Below are positions 35,556 to 46,111 of a DNA stretch of 63,828 bases, piece by piece. Positions within the stretch are counted from its first letter, which is position 1, and each line of letters opens with the position of its first letter. A program made the translations under genes and the position numbers. Source of the stretch: a bacterium 1xD42-87. GTDB lineage: Bacteria; Bacillota; Clostridia; Lachnospirales; Lachnospiraceae. Below the pieces are notes generated by a model. It was not told the origin of the DNA. It was given only the letters and a program-made list of their open reading frames with translations, and searched no databases. Location of the stretch: NCBI GenBank assembly GCA_003611805.1, contig RAYM01000019.1, positions 1-63,828 on the forward strand. The letters run 5' to 3'.

Positions 35556-36971
35556 ATGCGCAAAACAAAAATAGTATGTACCCTTGGACCATCTACAGAC
35601 AACGAGGAAGTGCTGCGGCAGATGATGTCGGCAGGTATGAATGTTGCCAGATGCAATTTTTCCCACGGCGTCCATGAGGATCATAAGAAGAGAATGGATG
35701 TGGTGAAAAAACTTCGGAAAGAATTGGGAAAGCCGGTGGCAATTCTGCTTGACACCAAAGGACCGGAAGTCCGTGTGAAGAAATTTAAGGATGGAAAAGC
35801 TGTGTTGGAGGATGGACAGCTTTTTACACTGACTGCCGACGAGGTTGAGGGTACGAAGGATATCGTGAGCGTAACTTATAACAGGCTCTATGAGGATCTG
35901 GAAGAGGGGATGCGGGTACTCATTGACGACGGTCTGATTGAGATGAAAGTGGAGAAGGTGGACAAAAGCAATATTGTCTGCCGCGTGGTAAATGGGGGTA
36001 CGGTCTCCGATCACAAGGGCGTCAATGTGCCGGACGTGGACTTGTCCATGCCTTATATCAGTGAAAAGGACAGGGAGGACATTCTTTTCGGCATCGAGCA
36101 GGATGTGGATTTTATCGCGGCTTCTTTTGTACAGAAAAAAGAAGATATTTTACAGCTCAGAAAGCTGCTTGAAAAAAACGGCGGTCAGGACATCAAGATT
36201 ATTTCCAAGATTGAGAATGCGCAGGGTGTGGCAAACATTGATGATATTTTGTCGGTTTCCGACGGCGTTATGGTGGCGAGGGGAGACATGGGTGTGGAGA
36301 TTCCCTATGAGGATGTGCCTGTGATCCAGAAGGAGATCATCAAAAAGGTGTACCGTGCAGGGAAACAGGTGATCACCGCCACGCAGATGCTGGAGTCCAT
36401 GATCAAGAATCCAAGACCGACCCGCGCGGAGACGACGGACGTTGCGAATGCAGTTTACGACGGCACAAGCGCTATCATGCTTTCAGGAGAGACTGCGGCA
36501 GGCTCCTATCCCGTGGAAGCGGTTAAAACGATGGTCAAAATCGCGGAGCGCACAGAACAGGATGTGGATTACCGCAAGCGGTTTTTCCTGCTGGAACGCG
36601 GGGCGAATCCCGACGTGACGGACGCGATCTGCCATGCAACCTGCACGACGGCTCTTGACCTGAATGCAACAGCCATCGTGACAGTTACAAAATCGGGAAG
36701 GTCAGCAAGAATGATTTCCCGGTACCGCCCGAAGAGTGATATCATAAGCTGCGCCACCACTGAGAAGGTATGCAGGCAGCTCTCACTGACATGGGGCGTG
36801 GAGCCGCTGCTGATTAAGGAAGAGAAGGACGCTTATGTGCTTTTTGACAAAGCGATTGCGGCGGCTGAAAAGAAGGGGCTTTTACACAAAGGGGACCTGA
36901 CGGTTATTACATCCGGGGTGCCTATTGGGATTTCCGGCACGACAAACATGATTAAGGTGCAAATTGTGTAA
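35556..36971 (+). CDS. pyk: Pyruvate kinase
   Basis: 471 residues; transfers phosphate from phosphoenolpyruvate to ADP in the last step of glycolysis. The core is clear: KTKIVCTLGPSTD start, NVARCNFSHG, LDTKGPEVR, IISKIENAQGVAN, the MVARGDMGVEIPYEDV active-site region and TRAETTDVANAVYDGTSAIMLSGE. It lacks the extra PEP-utiliser domain of the longer Bacillus enzymes. The ATG at 35556 has ACGGAGG upstream. Its 3' end overlaps the convergent phosphoesterase gene by 20 bases. Confidence 0.96.
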   Translation: MRKTKIVCTLGPSTDNEEVLRQMMSAGMNVARCNFSHGVHEDHKKRMDVVKKLRKELGKPVAILLDTKGPEVRVKKFKDGKAVLEDGQLFTLTADEVEGTKDIVSVTYNRLYEDLEEGMRVLIDDGLIEMKVEKVDKSNIVCRVVNGGTVSDHKGVNVPDVDLSMPYISEKDREDILFGIEQDVDFIAASFVQKKEDILQLRKLLEKNGGQDIKIISKIENAQGVANIDDILSVSDGVMVARGDMGVEIPYEDVPVIQKEIIKKVYRAGKQVITATQMLESMIKNPRPTRAETTDVANAVYDGTSAIMLSGETAAGSYPVEAVKTMVKIAERTEQDVDYRKRFFLLERGANPDVTDAICHATCTTALDLNATAIVTVTKSGRSARMISRYRPKSDIISCATTEKVCRQLSLTWGVEPLLIKEEKDAYVLFDKAIAAAEKKGLLHKGDLTVITSGVPIGISGTTNMIKVQIV

Positions 36972-37854
36972 GCGGTACGGGTCCTGCAATAATTTCCCGC
37001 GCTACGTAGAGCGTGCTGTCTGCCCGGGTGGTCATACTCCATTTGACTAATGTCATTGCCATCCGCTCAATTTCAATGCAGGTGATACAGCGGGGATGGA
37101 CGCAGCTTCCCGTATTATAGTAATGGGCTGGGACGTCCGGCAGCGCCGGGCGGTGTGTGTGCCCGGTAATCAGAATGCGGCGGTTTTCCTCCGCCCACCT
37201 GTTCAGGCGGTTTTCGCATTTGTTTTTGACTCTGTAATTTTTGGCGGCGCTTGTAGGGTCGAGTATGCCCAGATTTTCCAACGGGCTCCAGACATATCGC
37301 ACAAGGAAGCGGGAGAGTCGCCAGAACGTGGAGTTGAGCAGGCTTGCCTGATGTCCGTGCGTCAGATAAAGCGATACGCGGGGCGCATGACCGGGCTGCG
37401 TGCCTGTAGTGAGAATAATGCCCTCATAAAAAGTGAGGGAGGGGAAGAGGGGCTGCACCTGCTGAGACTGCGTACAGAAATAAGCGCCGCAGCTTTTGGC
37501 GGTGTAGCCTTTCTTCCGCTTTACAATATCGTGGTTGCCGTAGATCAGATACAGTCTGTTTTCCTCATGAAACTGTTTGAACAGCCAGAACACATTGCTG
37601 TGAACGTCAATTATATTTTTCATGCTTCTGTTTTCCCACAGTTCATCTCCATCGCCCAGTTCGATATAGGTAGAACCATGTCGATAATAATGCTGCAGCG
37701 CGGCAAAATACAGATGCTGGTTTTTCAAAAAATTATCGGAGGAGGAGCCGATGCCCCGGTGACAGTCGCTCATAAGAACGTAGCGCGAGCGGTCAGAAAG
37801 GGGGAGCATCGGCGCATCCAGAAAGGCGCGGTTGAGACGGGCTGACGCACTCAT
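36952..37854 (-). CDS. Metallophosphoesterase
   Basis: 300 residues of the calcineurin-like superfamily with all metal-binding motifs: LMSDCHRG, ELGDGDELWE, YGNHD, LTHGHQ and TGHTHRP. It would hydrolyse a phosphomonoester or diester with two bound metals in the cytosol; the substrate is unknown. It begins at an ATG that overlaps the upstream DUF4474 gene by four bases, so the two form an operon. Its 3' end runs into the convergent pyk gene. Confidence 0.88.
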   Translation of the reverse strand: MSASARLNRAFLDAPMLPLSDRSRYVLMSDCHRGIGSSSDNFLKNQHLYFAALQHYYRHGSTYIELGDGDELWENRSMKNIIDVHSNVFWLFKQFHEENRLYLIYGNHDIVKRKKGYTAKSCGAYFCTQSQQVQPLFPSLTFYEGIILTTGTQPGHAPRVSLYLTHGHQASLLNSTFWRLSRFLVRYVWSPLENLGILDPTSAAKNYRVKNKCENRLNRWAEENRRILITGHTHRPALPDVPAHYYNTGSCVHPRCITCIEIERMAMTLVKWSMTTRADSTLYVAREIIAGPVPLTQFAP

Positions 37855-38762
37855 TGCCAGTGCCTCCTGCTGTAACGTCTGTGGCAGCGTTTATGAAATC
37901 TGCGCAGCCGGAGAAGTTTTCGGAATGCAGCCGGGAGATAGTAATACAGATATAAGATTCTGTCCTCTGTACAGAAAAAAGGTCTGGTAACCCACAGGTA
38001 CAGCTTGCAGAAAAGTTTGTTTTTCCATTGGGAGAAGCTTCGCCAGAAACGCGTCATAAGATTGTATCTCGTGGAATCTCTGTGGAAAACAAAACAGACG
38101 GTGAGTCCTCTGACAGACAGACAGTCGTCCGGGTAACCGGTTCTCTTCAGACCGTCCACGAAAGCGCATAGCATTTCCCTGTTAGGAAAGCTGATACATG
38201 ACTCCATTGTCAGGGCGGATGGTTTGGAAAAACATCCTACGAGAAAGGCGGTCAGCCACCAGTGCCGATCGGAATTGCAGATGCATTCGCTGCCACGCTT
38301 GCAGAGCTGGAAAGAGCAGTCAAGCATTTCGTGATCTTCCGCGCAGGTAAACCATGTGGTTTTATAGTCCGACTCGGGGATAATACCGTCTGCGTGGTAT
38401 ACGCCGATTTCCGCCCCGGTATTGATGCCGTACTGCCCTTTCCAAAATTCGATCAGCCATGTGCGTCCCCGATAATCGAAATAGACGGGAAGGGAGTCGA
38501 ATACCATCTGGAAACGTGGCGCCATATAGTCATAGAGCCATGCGTATCCGGCGCGCCGCTGCGGGGCATCCACCGTGGAGGAAAAGAAACCATGGTCGCA
38601 GTGAAAACGATAACCGAAAGGATAAACAAGCTCGTCTAAGAGTGTGCACTTGGCACAGCAGTCCATTTCCTTTATCCTGCAGATAATTTTTTTCCTCCGG
38701 CACTGAAAGAGGATACAGCCGAGAACGGCTATGAGAAGTAAAGCAAAGAGTAAGAAGTACAT
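37851..38762 (-). CDS. DUF4474 protein with N-terminal membrane anchor
   Basis: 303 residues. An N-terminal hydrophobic helix (LLFALLLIAVLGCILF) is followed by the DUF4474 core (ELVYPFGYRFHCDHGFF, then YFDYRGRTWLIEFWKGQYGI and TGAEIGVYHAD). The C-terminal end is very basic and aromatic. DUF4474 has no known function; the anchor suggests a membrane-bound enzyme or binding protein. It is coupled by overlap to the metallophosphoesterase. Confidence 0.75.
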   Translation of the reverse strand: MYFLLFALLLIAVLGCILFQCRRKKIICRIKEMDCCAKCTLLDELVYPFGYRFHCDHGFFSSTVDAPQRRAGYAWLYDYMAPRFQMVFDSLPVYFDYRGRTWLIEFWKGQYGINTGAEIGVYHADGIIPESDYKTTWFTCAEDHEMLDCSFQLCKRGSECICNSDRHWWLTAFLVGCFSKPSALTMESCISFPNREMLCAFVDGLKRTGYPDDCLSVRGLTVCFVFHRDSTRYNLMTRFWRSFSQWKNKLFCKLYLWVTRPFFCTEDRILYLYYYLPAAFRKLLRLRRFHKRCHRRYSRRHWQ

Positions 38763-38868
38763 AATAAATATCCTGTGTCGTTTTACTCTATTTTATGTCG
38801 AAAGAGGAGAAATGGTGAGGCGGGGACAGGTGTTCTGTATACGGGGCAAAGAAGCTGGTACAGTGCGG

Positions 38869-39900
38869 TCATTTTACGATAAGAAACAGACAAGCCAGCG
38901 GCACCGTCACAAGGCTTAACACGGTCGTCAGAATTATGCCCTGCGAGATGGACTCCGTTTCCATATCCATCTGCTTGGCGAGCATAAGCGGCATGTTGGC
39001 GGCGGGTACGGCTGCCATCAGAAGCATGGTATTTAAAATCATTTTGTGGTCAGAGAATTGGCGCATCAGAAGCATGCAGCCGATGGGCACGAGAATCTGG
39101 CGAAGCAGGGTGAATACATAGAGCTTCGGGTGGGAAAAGATATCTTTCGGCGCCATCTGCGCGACGGAAACGCCGAGCACCAGCATGGATAAAAGAGTGG
39201 TGGCGCGCCCGGTGTAGGAGAGGGCGGAAGAGATTATTACTGGCACACGGAAGTTCCCTAAGTAAAAAATAATTGTGACTGCGGCGGAGATGGTGCCCGC
39301 ATTGACAAGTTTCTGGAGACGGTTTGAACCGGTCTGGCTGACTGGAGCCGCCGCGCCGTCCTGCACCTGTTCGGCAGAGAAAGCGGTGTCGTCCTGTCCC
39401 TGTCTGGCGGGAGCCGCTGTCCCTTCCCGCGTTTGTCCCGCGGCAGCTCTCTGCAGAAGGGAGATGCCAAAGGTGTAGACCAGCAGGTTGAAGAGCAGGT
39501 TAAAAATGGACACGTATATCAGGGATTCGCTGCCGAGCACTGCGGAGGCGAGGGGGATGCCGATAAAGCCCACATTGCCGAAGACGGTCAGCATCTGGTA
39601 AGCATAGTGCAGATTCCGGGGTATCCGTAAAAGGCGGGGAATCAGGAAACTTACGGCGATCAAAATTGCAAAAACGGCAGCGTAAGCGATAAGGGCAATG
39701 CCAAGTTCCTGAAGGGATGCCTTGGGGCCGTCGTCAAGGGCGGAGCAGATTAAGAGCGCCGGGTTGGTGACGTTGATGATCAAGCCGGAAATCTGCTTGG
39801 AACCTTCTTCCGATATCAGTTTCCGCCGGTAAAGGATCATGCCGATCCCAATTAAAATAAAGATGATAACCATCTGCTGTAATACGACTGTGATACTCAT
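38869..39900 (-). CDS. AEC family transporter (auxin efflux carrier type)
   Basis: 343 residues with about ten hydrophobic segments and the family pattern (VVLQQMVIIFILIGIGMIL start, MLTVFGNVGFIGIPLASAVLG in the first half, PAANMPLMLAKQM in the second). Members export or import small organic acids. A hydrophilic, alanine/glutamine-rich insert (about residues 164-205, with GQTREGTAAPARQGQDD) sits in the central loop and is unusual. The ATG at 39900 follows GAGGAAA; the longer frame to 40020 has no better start. Confidence 0.85.
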   Translation of the reverse strand: MSITVVLQQMVIIFILIGIGMILYRRKLISEEGSKQISGLIINVTNPALLICSALDDGPKASLQELGIALIAYAAVFAILIAVSFLIPRLLRIPRNLHYAYQMLTVFGNVGFIGIPLASAVLGSESLIYVSIFNLLFNLLVYTFGISLLQRAAAGQTREGTAAPARQGQDDTAFSAEQVQDGAAAPVSQTGSNRLQKLVNAGTISAAVTIIFYLGNFRVPVIISSALSYTGRATTLLSMLVLGVSVAQMAPKDIFSHPKLYVFTLLRQILVPIGCMLLMRQFSDHKMILNTMLLMAAVPAANMPLMLAKQMDMETESISQGIILTTVLSLVTVPLACLFLIVK

Positions 39901-40030
39901 GTATGTTTTCCTCTTTTTTCTGAATGTTTCCCTAATATTATTTCCGGTTTCGCTCATAAATCCGCAAAGTAATGCCTGTGCGGAAAAACCATCTCGAATT
40001 ATTATAGTACATTTTCTCAAAAATGGAAGA

Positions 40031-40059
40031 TTGTTTTTCCGTCGGACTCGTTATATACT
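40031..40059 (+). promoter_or_regulatory. Probable promoter of glpK
   Basis: TTGTTT (40031-40036), 17-base spacer, TATACT (40054-40059), about 80 bases before the ATG, in the divergent gap with the AEC gene. Confidence 0.5.
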
Positions 40060-40138
40060 TAGAGAAGTTTATAATAAAGAGCCGGGGAGCGGATATTTGG
40101 CGGCAGTCGCAGAGTAACTGATTTAAATGGGGGTATCT

Positions 40139-41638
40139 ATGCAGAAATATATCATGGCGCTGGATCAGGGGACGACCAGTTCCCGCTGTATTTTGTTTGA
40201 TAAGAAGGGTAATATCTGCAGCATGGCGCAGAAGGAGTTTACCCAGATTTATCCGCAGGCGGGATGGGTGGAGCACAACCCGCGCGAGATATGGGCGTCG
40301 CAGCTTGCTGTGGCGATCGAGGCGATGGCGAATATCGGTGCGGATGCATCGCAGCTATCGGGCATCGGCATCACGAACCAGCGCGAGACGACGATTGTCT
40401 GGGACCGGGAAACGGGAGAACCGGTATACAACGCAATCGTCTGGCAATGCCGGCGAACTGCGGAGTTTATCGACGGGCTGAAGGCGCAGGGCTGTACGGA
40501 AACGATACGGGCGAAGACAGGTCTGGTGCCGGACGCTTATTTTTCCGGCAGCAAGATTGCATGGATACTGGATCATGTGGAAGGCGCACGGGAGCGGGCG
40601 GAGCGTGGGGAACTGCTGTTTGGCACGGTAGATTCATGGCTGATCTGGAAACTGACAAAGGGCAGGGTACATGCCACGGACTACACAAATGCCTCCCGCA
40701 CGATGCTATACAATATACACACGCTGGAATGGGATGAAGCGCTTCTCTCCATGCTGCGGATTCCGAGACAGATGCTTCCGGAGGTGAAGCCTTCCGGGAC
40801 GGTGTTTGGCGAGAGCGATACGAGTATTTTCGGCGCGCCGGTTCCCATCGCGGGAGCGGCGGGCGACCAGCAGGCGGCGCTTTTCGGACAGTGCTGTTTT
40901 GCGCCGGGGCAGGTGAAGAACACATACGGGACAGGATGCTTTCTGCTGATGCACACGGGCAGACAGGCGATCGCTTCAGAGAATGGTCTGCTCACCACCA
41001 TCGCGGCGGGGGACACGCCCGAACCGTCCTATGCGCTGGAGGGCAGCGTGTTCGTGGCAGGCGCGGCGGTACAGTGGATGCGGGATGAGATGCGGATGAT
41101 GAAAATCGCGCAGCATTCCGAGAAATATGCCATGCGCGTGCCCGATACAAACGGGGTCTATGTGGTGCCCGCCTTTGTGGGGATGGGAACACCTTACTGG
41201 AATCCCTACGCGCGGGGCACTGTGGTGGGTATTACGAGGGGCTGCCAGAAAGAGCACTTTGTGCGGGCGGTACTGGAATCTATCGCCTATCAGTCCATGG
41301 ATGTGCTGAAGGCGATGGAGGAGGACGCAGGGATTCCGCTCAGTGAATTGAAGGTGGATGGCGGCGCCAGCGCCAACGATTTCCTGATGCAGTTTCAGGC
41401 GGATATCACAGGACATGCGGTGCACCGACCGAGCTGTATCGAGACGACGGCCCTGGGTGCGGCGTATCTGGCGGGGCTCTCGGTGGGCTACTGGAAAGAC
41501 AAAGGTGAAATCTGTGAGAACTGGCAGCTTGGAAATCTGTTTGATGTGACGATGGAGAACCAGACCAGAGAGCGGCTTGTGAAAGGATGGAAACGCGCTG
41601 TCAGATGTGCGCTTGCATGGGCGGACGATGCGCGATAG
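40139..41638 (+). CDS. glpK: Glycerol kinase
   Basis: 499 residues, the standard GlpK length; phosphorylates glycerol to glycerol 3-phosphate with ATP. Family motifs are [15 protein letters not shown] near the start, [28 protein letters not shown], the SWLIWKLT and [15 protein letters not shown] segments, and [16 protein letters not shown]. The ATG at 40139 has GGGGGT upstream; an in-frame ATG at 40127 lacks a site. No glycerol facilitator or dehydrogenase gene is next to it. Confidence 0.96.
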   Translation: MQKYIMALDQGTTSSRCILFDKKGNICSMAQKEFTQIYPQAGWVEHNPREIWASQLAVAIEAMANIGADASQLSGIGITNQRETTIVWDRETGEPVYNAIVWQCRRTAEFIDGLKAQGCTETIRAKTGLVPDAYFSGSKIAWILDHVEGARERAERGELLFGTVDSWLIWKLTKGRVHATDYTNASRTMLYNIHTLEWDEALLSMLRIPRQMLPEVKPSGTVFGESDTSIFGAPVPIAGAAGDQQAALFGQCCFAPGQVKNTYGTGCFLLMHTGRQAIASENGLLTTIAAGDTPEPSYALEGSVFVAGAAVQWMRDEMRMMKIAQHSEKYAMRVPDTNGVYVVPAFVGMGTPYWNPYARGTVVGITRGCQKEHFVRAVLESIAYQSMDVLKAMEEDAGIPLSELKVDGGASANDFLMQFQADITGHAVHRPSCIETTALGAAYLAGLSVGYWKDKGEICENWQLGNLFDVTMENQTRERLVKGWKRAVRCALAWADDAR

Positions 41639-41727
41639 CAACGGGCAGTGCGCAGACAGAGGAGTGAGCGAGGAAGCCAAAGGCCTTCGAGCTGCACTGA
41701 GAAAGATTTTAGAAAGGAAATCAAACA

Positions 41728-43938
41728 ATGAACATTACCTACAACGAAAAAAACAGAATTTTTAAACTGGACACGCCCCACACGAGCTACTGCATAGGCG
41801 TGGTGGATGAGGAGAACTTTCTCGGGCATGTGTACTATGGCAGAAGCCTTGGTTCGGACGATCTGGCGTATCTGATGCGCACCGGGGAGCCGCCTTTTGT
41901 CCCTTCGGAAAATAACAGGGAGAGAACTTCCTTTTTAGACACGTTTCCGATGGAGTATACGGGACACAATCTGGGCGATTACAGAGAAGGAACGCTTTCG
42001 GTGCGCACGCTGTCCGGGCATACGGGCGTTTCCCTTTCCTATGTGTCCCATCGCATTTATGACGGCAAAGAAGCGCTTGAAGGGCTGCCGGCGACCTTTG
42101 GGGGAAAGGACGAGTGTAAGACGCTGGAAATTACATGCGAAGACCCGGTATTGAAATTGCAGGTCGTTCTGTCCTACAGCATTTTTGCGGACACGGATGC
42201 GATTGCGAGAAGCGTGAAAGTGGCAAATCACGGCGGCGAAGCGGTTTATCTGACGAAAGTGTTATCCGCCTGCATCGATATGGACAATGACGATTACGAG
42301 ATGATCACCCTGCACGGTTCATGGGCGAGGGAGCGCGCGATCCAGACATGTCCGGTCAGAAAGGGCAAACAGAGCGTCGGCTCGGTGCGCGGGGAGTCCA
42401 GTCATCAGGAGCATCCGTTTATGGCGTGGAAGAGCAGGGCGGCGACGGAGGAGACGGGTGACGTTTACGCCATGAACTTTGTCTACTCCGGCAATTTTAT
42501 CGCGCAGGTCGAGGAGAGCCAGTTTGGCAGCATCCGCGCCATGATGGGCATTCACCCGGAAGATTTCTGCTGGAAACTGGAGCCGGGCGCGGACTTTCAG
42601 GCACCGGAAGTGATCTGCATGTATTCGGCGGATGGTCTGGGCGGCATGACCAGAAACTTCCACGATCTGTACCGAAATCATCTGATCCGGGGCATTTATA
42701 AAGACAAGAAGAGACCGATCCTCATCAATAACTGGGAGGCGACCTACTTTGACTTTGATACGGACAAACTTCTGGATATTGCCAGACAGGCTTCCGCGCT
42801 CGGCATAGAGATGCTTGTGATGGATGACGGATGGTTCGGTCACAGGGACGACGACAATTCCAGTCTGGGCGACTGGTTTGTGAATGAGTCCAAGCTTAAG
42901 GGCGGGCTGAAATACTTGGTGGACGAGGTCAATAAGCTAGGGATGAAGTTTGGCATCTGGGTGGAGCCGGAGATGATTTCCCCCGATTCTGATCTTTACA
43001 GGGAGCATCCCGACTGGGCAATCCAGATTCCCGGCAGGGTGGGGAGTCTGGCAAGAAACCAGTATGTGCTCGATCTGACAAGAAAAGAAGTGCGGGACTG
43101 TGTGTACGACAGGATTGCGGCGGTTCTGCGCAGTGCGAACATTGAGTATGTGAAGTGGGATATGAACAGGCAGCTTTCCGATCTCGGCAGCTGTGGGCTT
43201 CCGGCGGACAGACAGGGCGAGCTGGTGCACAGGCAGACCCTTGCGCTCTACGAGATGCAGGAGCGGCTGATTACGGATTTCCCAGACTTGCTTCTGGAGA
43301 ATTGCTCCGGCGGCGGGGCGAGATTTGACCCGGGTATGCTCTATTACAGCCCCCAGATCTGGTGCTCCGACGATGCGGATGCCATTGAGCGGCTGTCGAT
43401 TCAGGCGGGCACGGCGCTCGTCTACCCGCTTTCCACCATGGGCGCGCATGTGTCCGACTGCCCGAACCACACGGTGGGCAGGACGACGCCTTTTGAGACG
43501 AGGGGCTATGTGGCGCTGGCGGGAACCTTTGGCTATGAACTGGATGTGACGAAGATTCCCGAGGCGGACCGGAATATGATTCCGGATCAGGTGGCGATGT
43601 ACCATAAATATAATGATCTGGTGCGGCAGGGCGATTATTACCGCATCGCGCGCTATGCAGATAATCACTTTTATGACTGCTACGCGGTGGTGGCGAAAGA
43701 TAAGAGTGAGGCGCTTGTCACCTATGTGCAGGTGCTGAACCGTCCCAATTACCACAGCAGAAGAATCTGTATTCCGGGGCTTGATCCAGAGAAAACTTAC
43801 GTGATCGAGAACGCGGCGGACTGGCAGGAGATCAGACAGACCGAGTACAGGGGCGACGCGCTGCACTATGCGGGGATCAATATACCGCCAATCAGCGGGG
43901 ACTTCAAGGCGCGGCTTATGCATCTTAGGGAGCGCTGA
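41728..43938 (+). CDS. Alpha-galactosidase, glycoside hydrolase family 36
   Basis: 736 residues. The N-terminal beta-sandwich is followed by a TIM barrel with MDDGWFGHRDDD, GIWVEPEMISPDSDL and the nucleophile D478 in YVKWDMNRQ; the acid/base is D548 in WCSDDADAIERL. Both match the positions of well-known GH36 enzymes. It would release galactose from raffinose-type sugars inside the cell, as no signal peptide is present. The ATG at 41728 follows AGAAAGGAAA. It fits with the beta-galactosidase and transporter encoded upstream. Confidence 0.95.
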   Translation: MNITYNEKNRIFKLDTPHTSYCIGVVDEENFLGHVYYGRSLGSDDLAYLMRTGEPPFVPSENNRERTSFLDTFPMEYTGHNLGDYREGTLSVRTLSGHTGVSLSYVSHRIYDGKEALEGLPATFGGKDECKTLEITCEDPVLKLQVVLSYSIFADTDAIARSVKVANHGGEAVYLTKVLSACIDMDNDDYEMITLHGSWARERAIQTCPVRKGKQSVGSVRGESSHQEHPFMAWKSRAATEETGDVYAMNFVYSGNFIAQVEESQFGSIRAMMGIHPEDFCWKLEPGADFQAPEVICMYSADGLGGMTRNFHDLYRNHLIRGIYKDKKRPILINNWEATYFDFDTDKLLDIARQASALGIEMLVMDDGWFGHRDDDNSSLGDWFVNESKLKGGLKYLVDEVNKLGMKFGIWVEPEMISPDSDLYREHPDWAIQIPGRVGSLARNQYVLDLTRKEVRDCVYDRIAAVLRSANIEYVKWDMNRQLSDLGSCGLPADRQGELVHRQTLALYEMQERLITDFPDLLLENCSGGGARFDPGMLYYSPQIWCSDDADAIERLSIQAGTALVYPLSTMGAHVSDCPNHTVGRTTPFETRGYVALAGTFGYELDVTKIPEADRNMIPDQVAMYHKYNDLVRQGDYYRIARYADNHFYDCYAVVAKDKSEALVTYVQVLNRPNYHSRRICIPGLDPEKTYVIENAADWQEIRQTEYRGDALHYAGINIPPISGDFKARLMHLRER

Positions 43939-44040
43939 CAGTTCTAATCCGAAAGACTTAAATAGTTTCCAAAGGTCTGCTTATGATTATGCTATCTGCA
44001 CAGCGAACATGACTAAAAAAGAAACGGAGAAGAATAAGAT

Positions 44041-45225
44041 ATGATCGTACAAAAATATAAAGACATGCTGCAGGGGAAATCTGTGATACGGCAGCTCTCG
44101 GAGTTTGCGACGGCGAGGGGGAAGGAGATCGGGTATGAAAATGTGTTTGATTTCAGTCTGGGGAACCCTTCGGTGCCGGTGCCGCAGGAGTTTACGGATG
44201 TGATGATAAAAATGCTTCAGGAGAAAAATCCCATGGAGCTGCACGGCTATAGCCAGAGTCTGGGCATTCCGTCCGTCAGGGATAAGGTGGCGGCTTCCCT
44301 CAATAAGAGATTCGGGATGAACTATACGGGGAACCATATTTTTATGACCACAGGTGCGGCAGGCGCTATCGCCCACGCGGTGCGGTGTGTGACGGAGCCG
44401 GGGGATGAGGTGATTACCTTTGCGCCCTATTTCCCGGAGTACGAGCCCTATATCAATCTGACGGGTGCAAAGCTTAAAGTGGTGCCATATTTCTCAAATG
44501 CGCAGCCGATTCATTTTTCGGCTTTTGAAGCCATGCTGACGGAAAAAGTGACGGCGGTTTTGATCAACACACCGAACAATCCTTCGGGAGCGGTCTATTC
44601 CAGTTCAACGCTTGCAGAGCTGGCGGGTATTATGGAGGAAAAGCAGAAACAGTACGGGCACGATATTTTCCTGATCTCCGACGAGCCTTACCGGGAGATC
44701 GTGTTTGCAGGCGTGGATGCGCCTTATCCCTCCTCGTTTTATGACAATTCCCTCTCCTGCTACTCGTTTTCCAAATCCCTTTCCCTGCCGGGAGAGCGGA
44801 TCGGCTATGTGGCGGTGAACCCGAAGTGCACGGATGCGGACATCATCAGTGTGATGTGCAGCCAGATTTCCAGAGGAACCGGGCACAACTGTCCGCCGTC
44901 CATCATTCAGCTTGCGGTGGCGGAGGTGCTGGACTTGACGTCGGATCTTTCGGTCTATGAGACAAACATGAACATATTATATAAGGAACTGACGGACTTA
45001 GGCTTTGAGTGCGCGCGTCCGGGCGGCACTTTCTACATGTTTCCGAAATCGCCGGAGCCGGATGCGGTGGCATTTTCCGAAAAGGCGAAAAAGTACGACT
45101 TGATTCTCGTGCCGAGCGACAGTTTCGGTGTGAAGGGATATTTTCGGATTGCGTACTGTATCGACACAGAGAAGGTGGAGCGGTCGCTGGATGCGTTCAG
45201 AAAACTTATGAAGGAAAATTATTAG
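44041..45225 (+). CDS. Class I/II pyridoxal-phosphate aminotransferase
   Basis: 394 residues of the aspartate aminotransferase fold type I. Visible landmarks are GYSQSLGIPSVRDKVA, the TTGAAGAIAHAV phosphate-binding helix, NTPNNPSGAVYS, LISDEPYREI, and the PLP lysine in YSFSKSLSLPGERIGY. It moves an amino group between an amino acid and a keto acid; substrate specificity is not clear. It lies about 100 bases after the GH36 gene. Confidence 0.92.
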   Translation: MIVQKYKDMLQGKSVIRQLSEFATARGKEIGYENVFDFSLGNPSVPVPQEFTDVMIKMLQEKNPMELHGYSQSLGIPSVRDKVAASLNKRFGMNYTGNHIFMTTGAAGAIAHAVRCVTEPGDEVITFAPYFPEYEPYINLTGAKLKVVPYFSNAQPIHFSAFEAMLTEKVTAVLINTPNNPSGAVYSSSTLAELAGIMEEKQKQYGHDIFLISDEPYREIVFAGVDAPYPSSFYDNSLSCYSFSKSLSLPGERIGYVAVNPKCTDADIISVMCSQISRGTGHNCPPSIIQLAVAEVLDLTSDLSVYETNMNILYKELTDLGFECARPGGTFYMFPKSPEPDAVAFSEKAKKYDLILVPSDSFGVKGYFRIAYCIDTEKVERSLDAFRKLMKENY

Positions 45226-45249
45226 GTTCCAGAGGAGGGGAGTTCTATT

Positions 45250-46101
45250 ATGATGTATCAGGCAGGACTGATTCTGGAGGGCGGCGGCATGAAGGGCATT
45301 TATACTGCCGGCGTTCTGGATTTCTTTATGGAGAAGGAGATACTGTTTTCCGACAATTATGGTGTGTCGGCGGGGGCGTGTCATCTTTGCAACTATATGT
45401 CAGGGCAGAGAGGGCGGTCTTTGCGCATCAGCGTGGACTATCTGGACATGAAGCAGTATTGCGGGAAATGGAGTCTTCTTACGACCGGCGACCTGTTCGG
45501 CGTGGATATGAATTACAGTCTGATCCCGAATTATCTTGATCCCTTTGATTATGACGCCGCAGCGAAATTCGAGGGCAGGGCTTTTGCGGTGGCGACAGAT
45601 ATTGAGACGGGAAAGCCGGTCTATCTGCCGCTTAAGGATCTGCGGGAAGACCTGCCTGCGGTGCGCGCGTCCAGTTCGCTTCCGCTGGTTTCGCGGAATG
45701 TAAAGATAGGAGACAGGTATTATCTGGACGGCGGCATCAGCGATTCGATTCCGATCAGGAAGTCCATACAGGACGGCAACAGGAAAAACGTGGTGATTAT
45801 GACCAAGGAAGAAGGCTTTGTCAGACAGCCCGCCGGAGCGGAGCTTGCACTTGTGAGGGCGCGCTATCTCCGCTACCCGAAAGTGTACGAACTGATGCGC
45901 GAAAGGCATCTTTCCTATAATGCCACCGTACAATATATGGAAGAAAAGAAACGGAAGGGTGAGCTGTTTGTGATCCGTCCGAAACAGAAAAGCGAAGTAG
46001 GCAGGATTGAGAAGGATAAGGAAAAGATGAAGGCGCTCTACAAGGAAGGTTACCGCGACGCGCAGGCGTGTTATCTGGATCTGCTCGAATATTTGGAATA
46101 G
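45250..46101 (+). CDS. Patatin-like phospholipase
   Basis: 283 residues. The oxyanion-loop LEGGGMKGIYTAGVLD and the nucleophile elbow YGVSAGACH give the serine; the catalytic Asp is in YLDGGISDSIP. Patatin-type proteins form a Ser-Asp dyad and cleave acyl esters of lipids. The C-terminal 80 residues are basic and helical. It starts at ATG 45250 after GAGGAGGGGAG and lies 24 bases after the aminotransferase, so the two may be co-transcribed. Confidence 0.9.
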   Translation: MMYQAGLILEGGGMKGIYTAGVLDFFMEKEILFSDNYGVSAGACHLCNYMSGQRGRSLRISVDYLDMKQYCGKWSLLTTGDLFGVDMNYSLIPNYLDPFDYDAAAKFEGRAFAVATDIETGKPVYLPLKDLREDLPAVRASSSLPLVSRNVKIGDRYYLDGGISDSIPIRKSIQDGNRKNVVIMTKEEGFVRQPAGAELALVRARYLRYPKVYELMRERHLSYNATVQYMEEKKRKGELFVIRPKQKSEVGRIEKDKEKMKALYKEGYRDAQACYLDLLEYLE

Positions 46102-46111
46102 GGAGGAAAAT

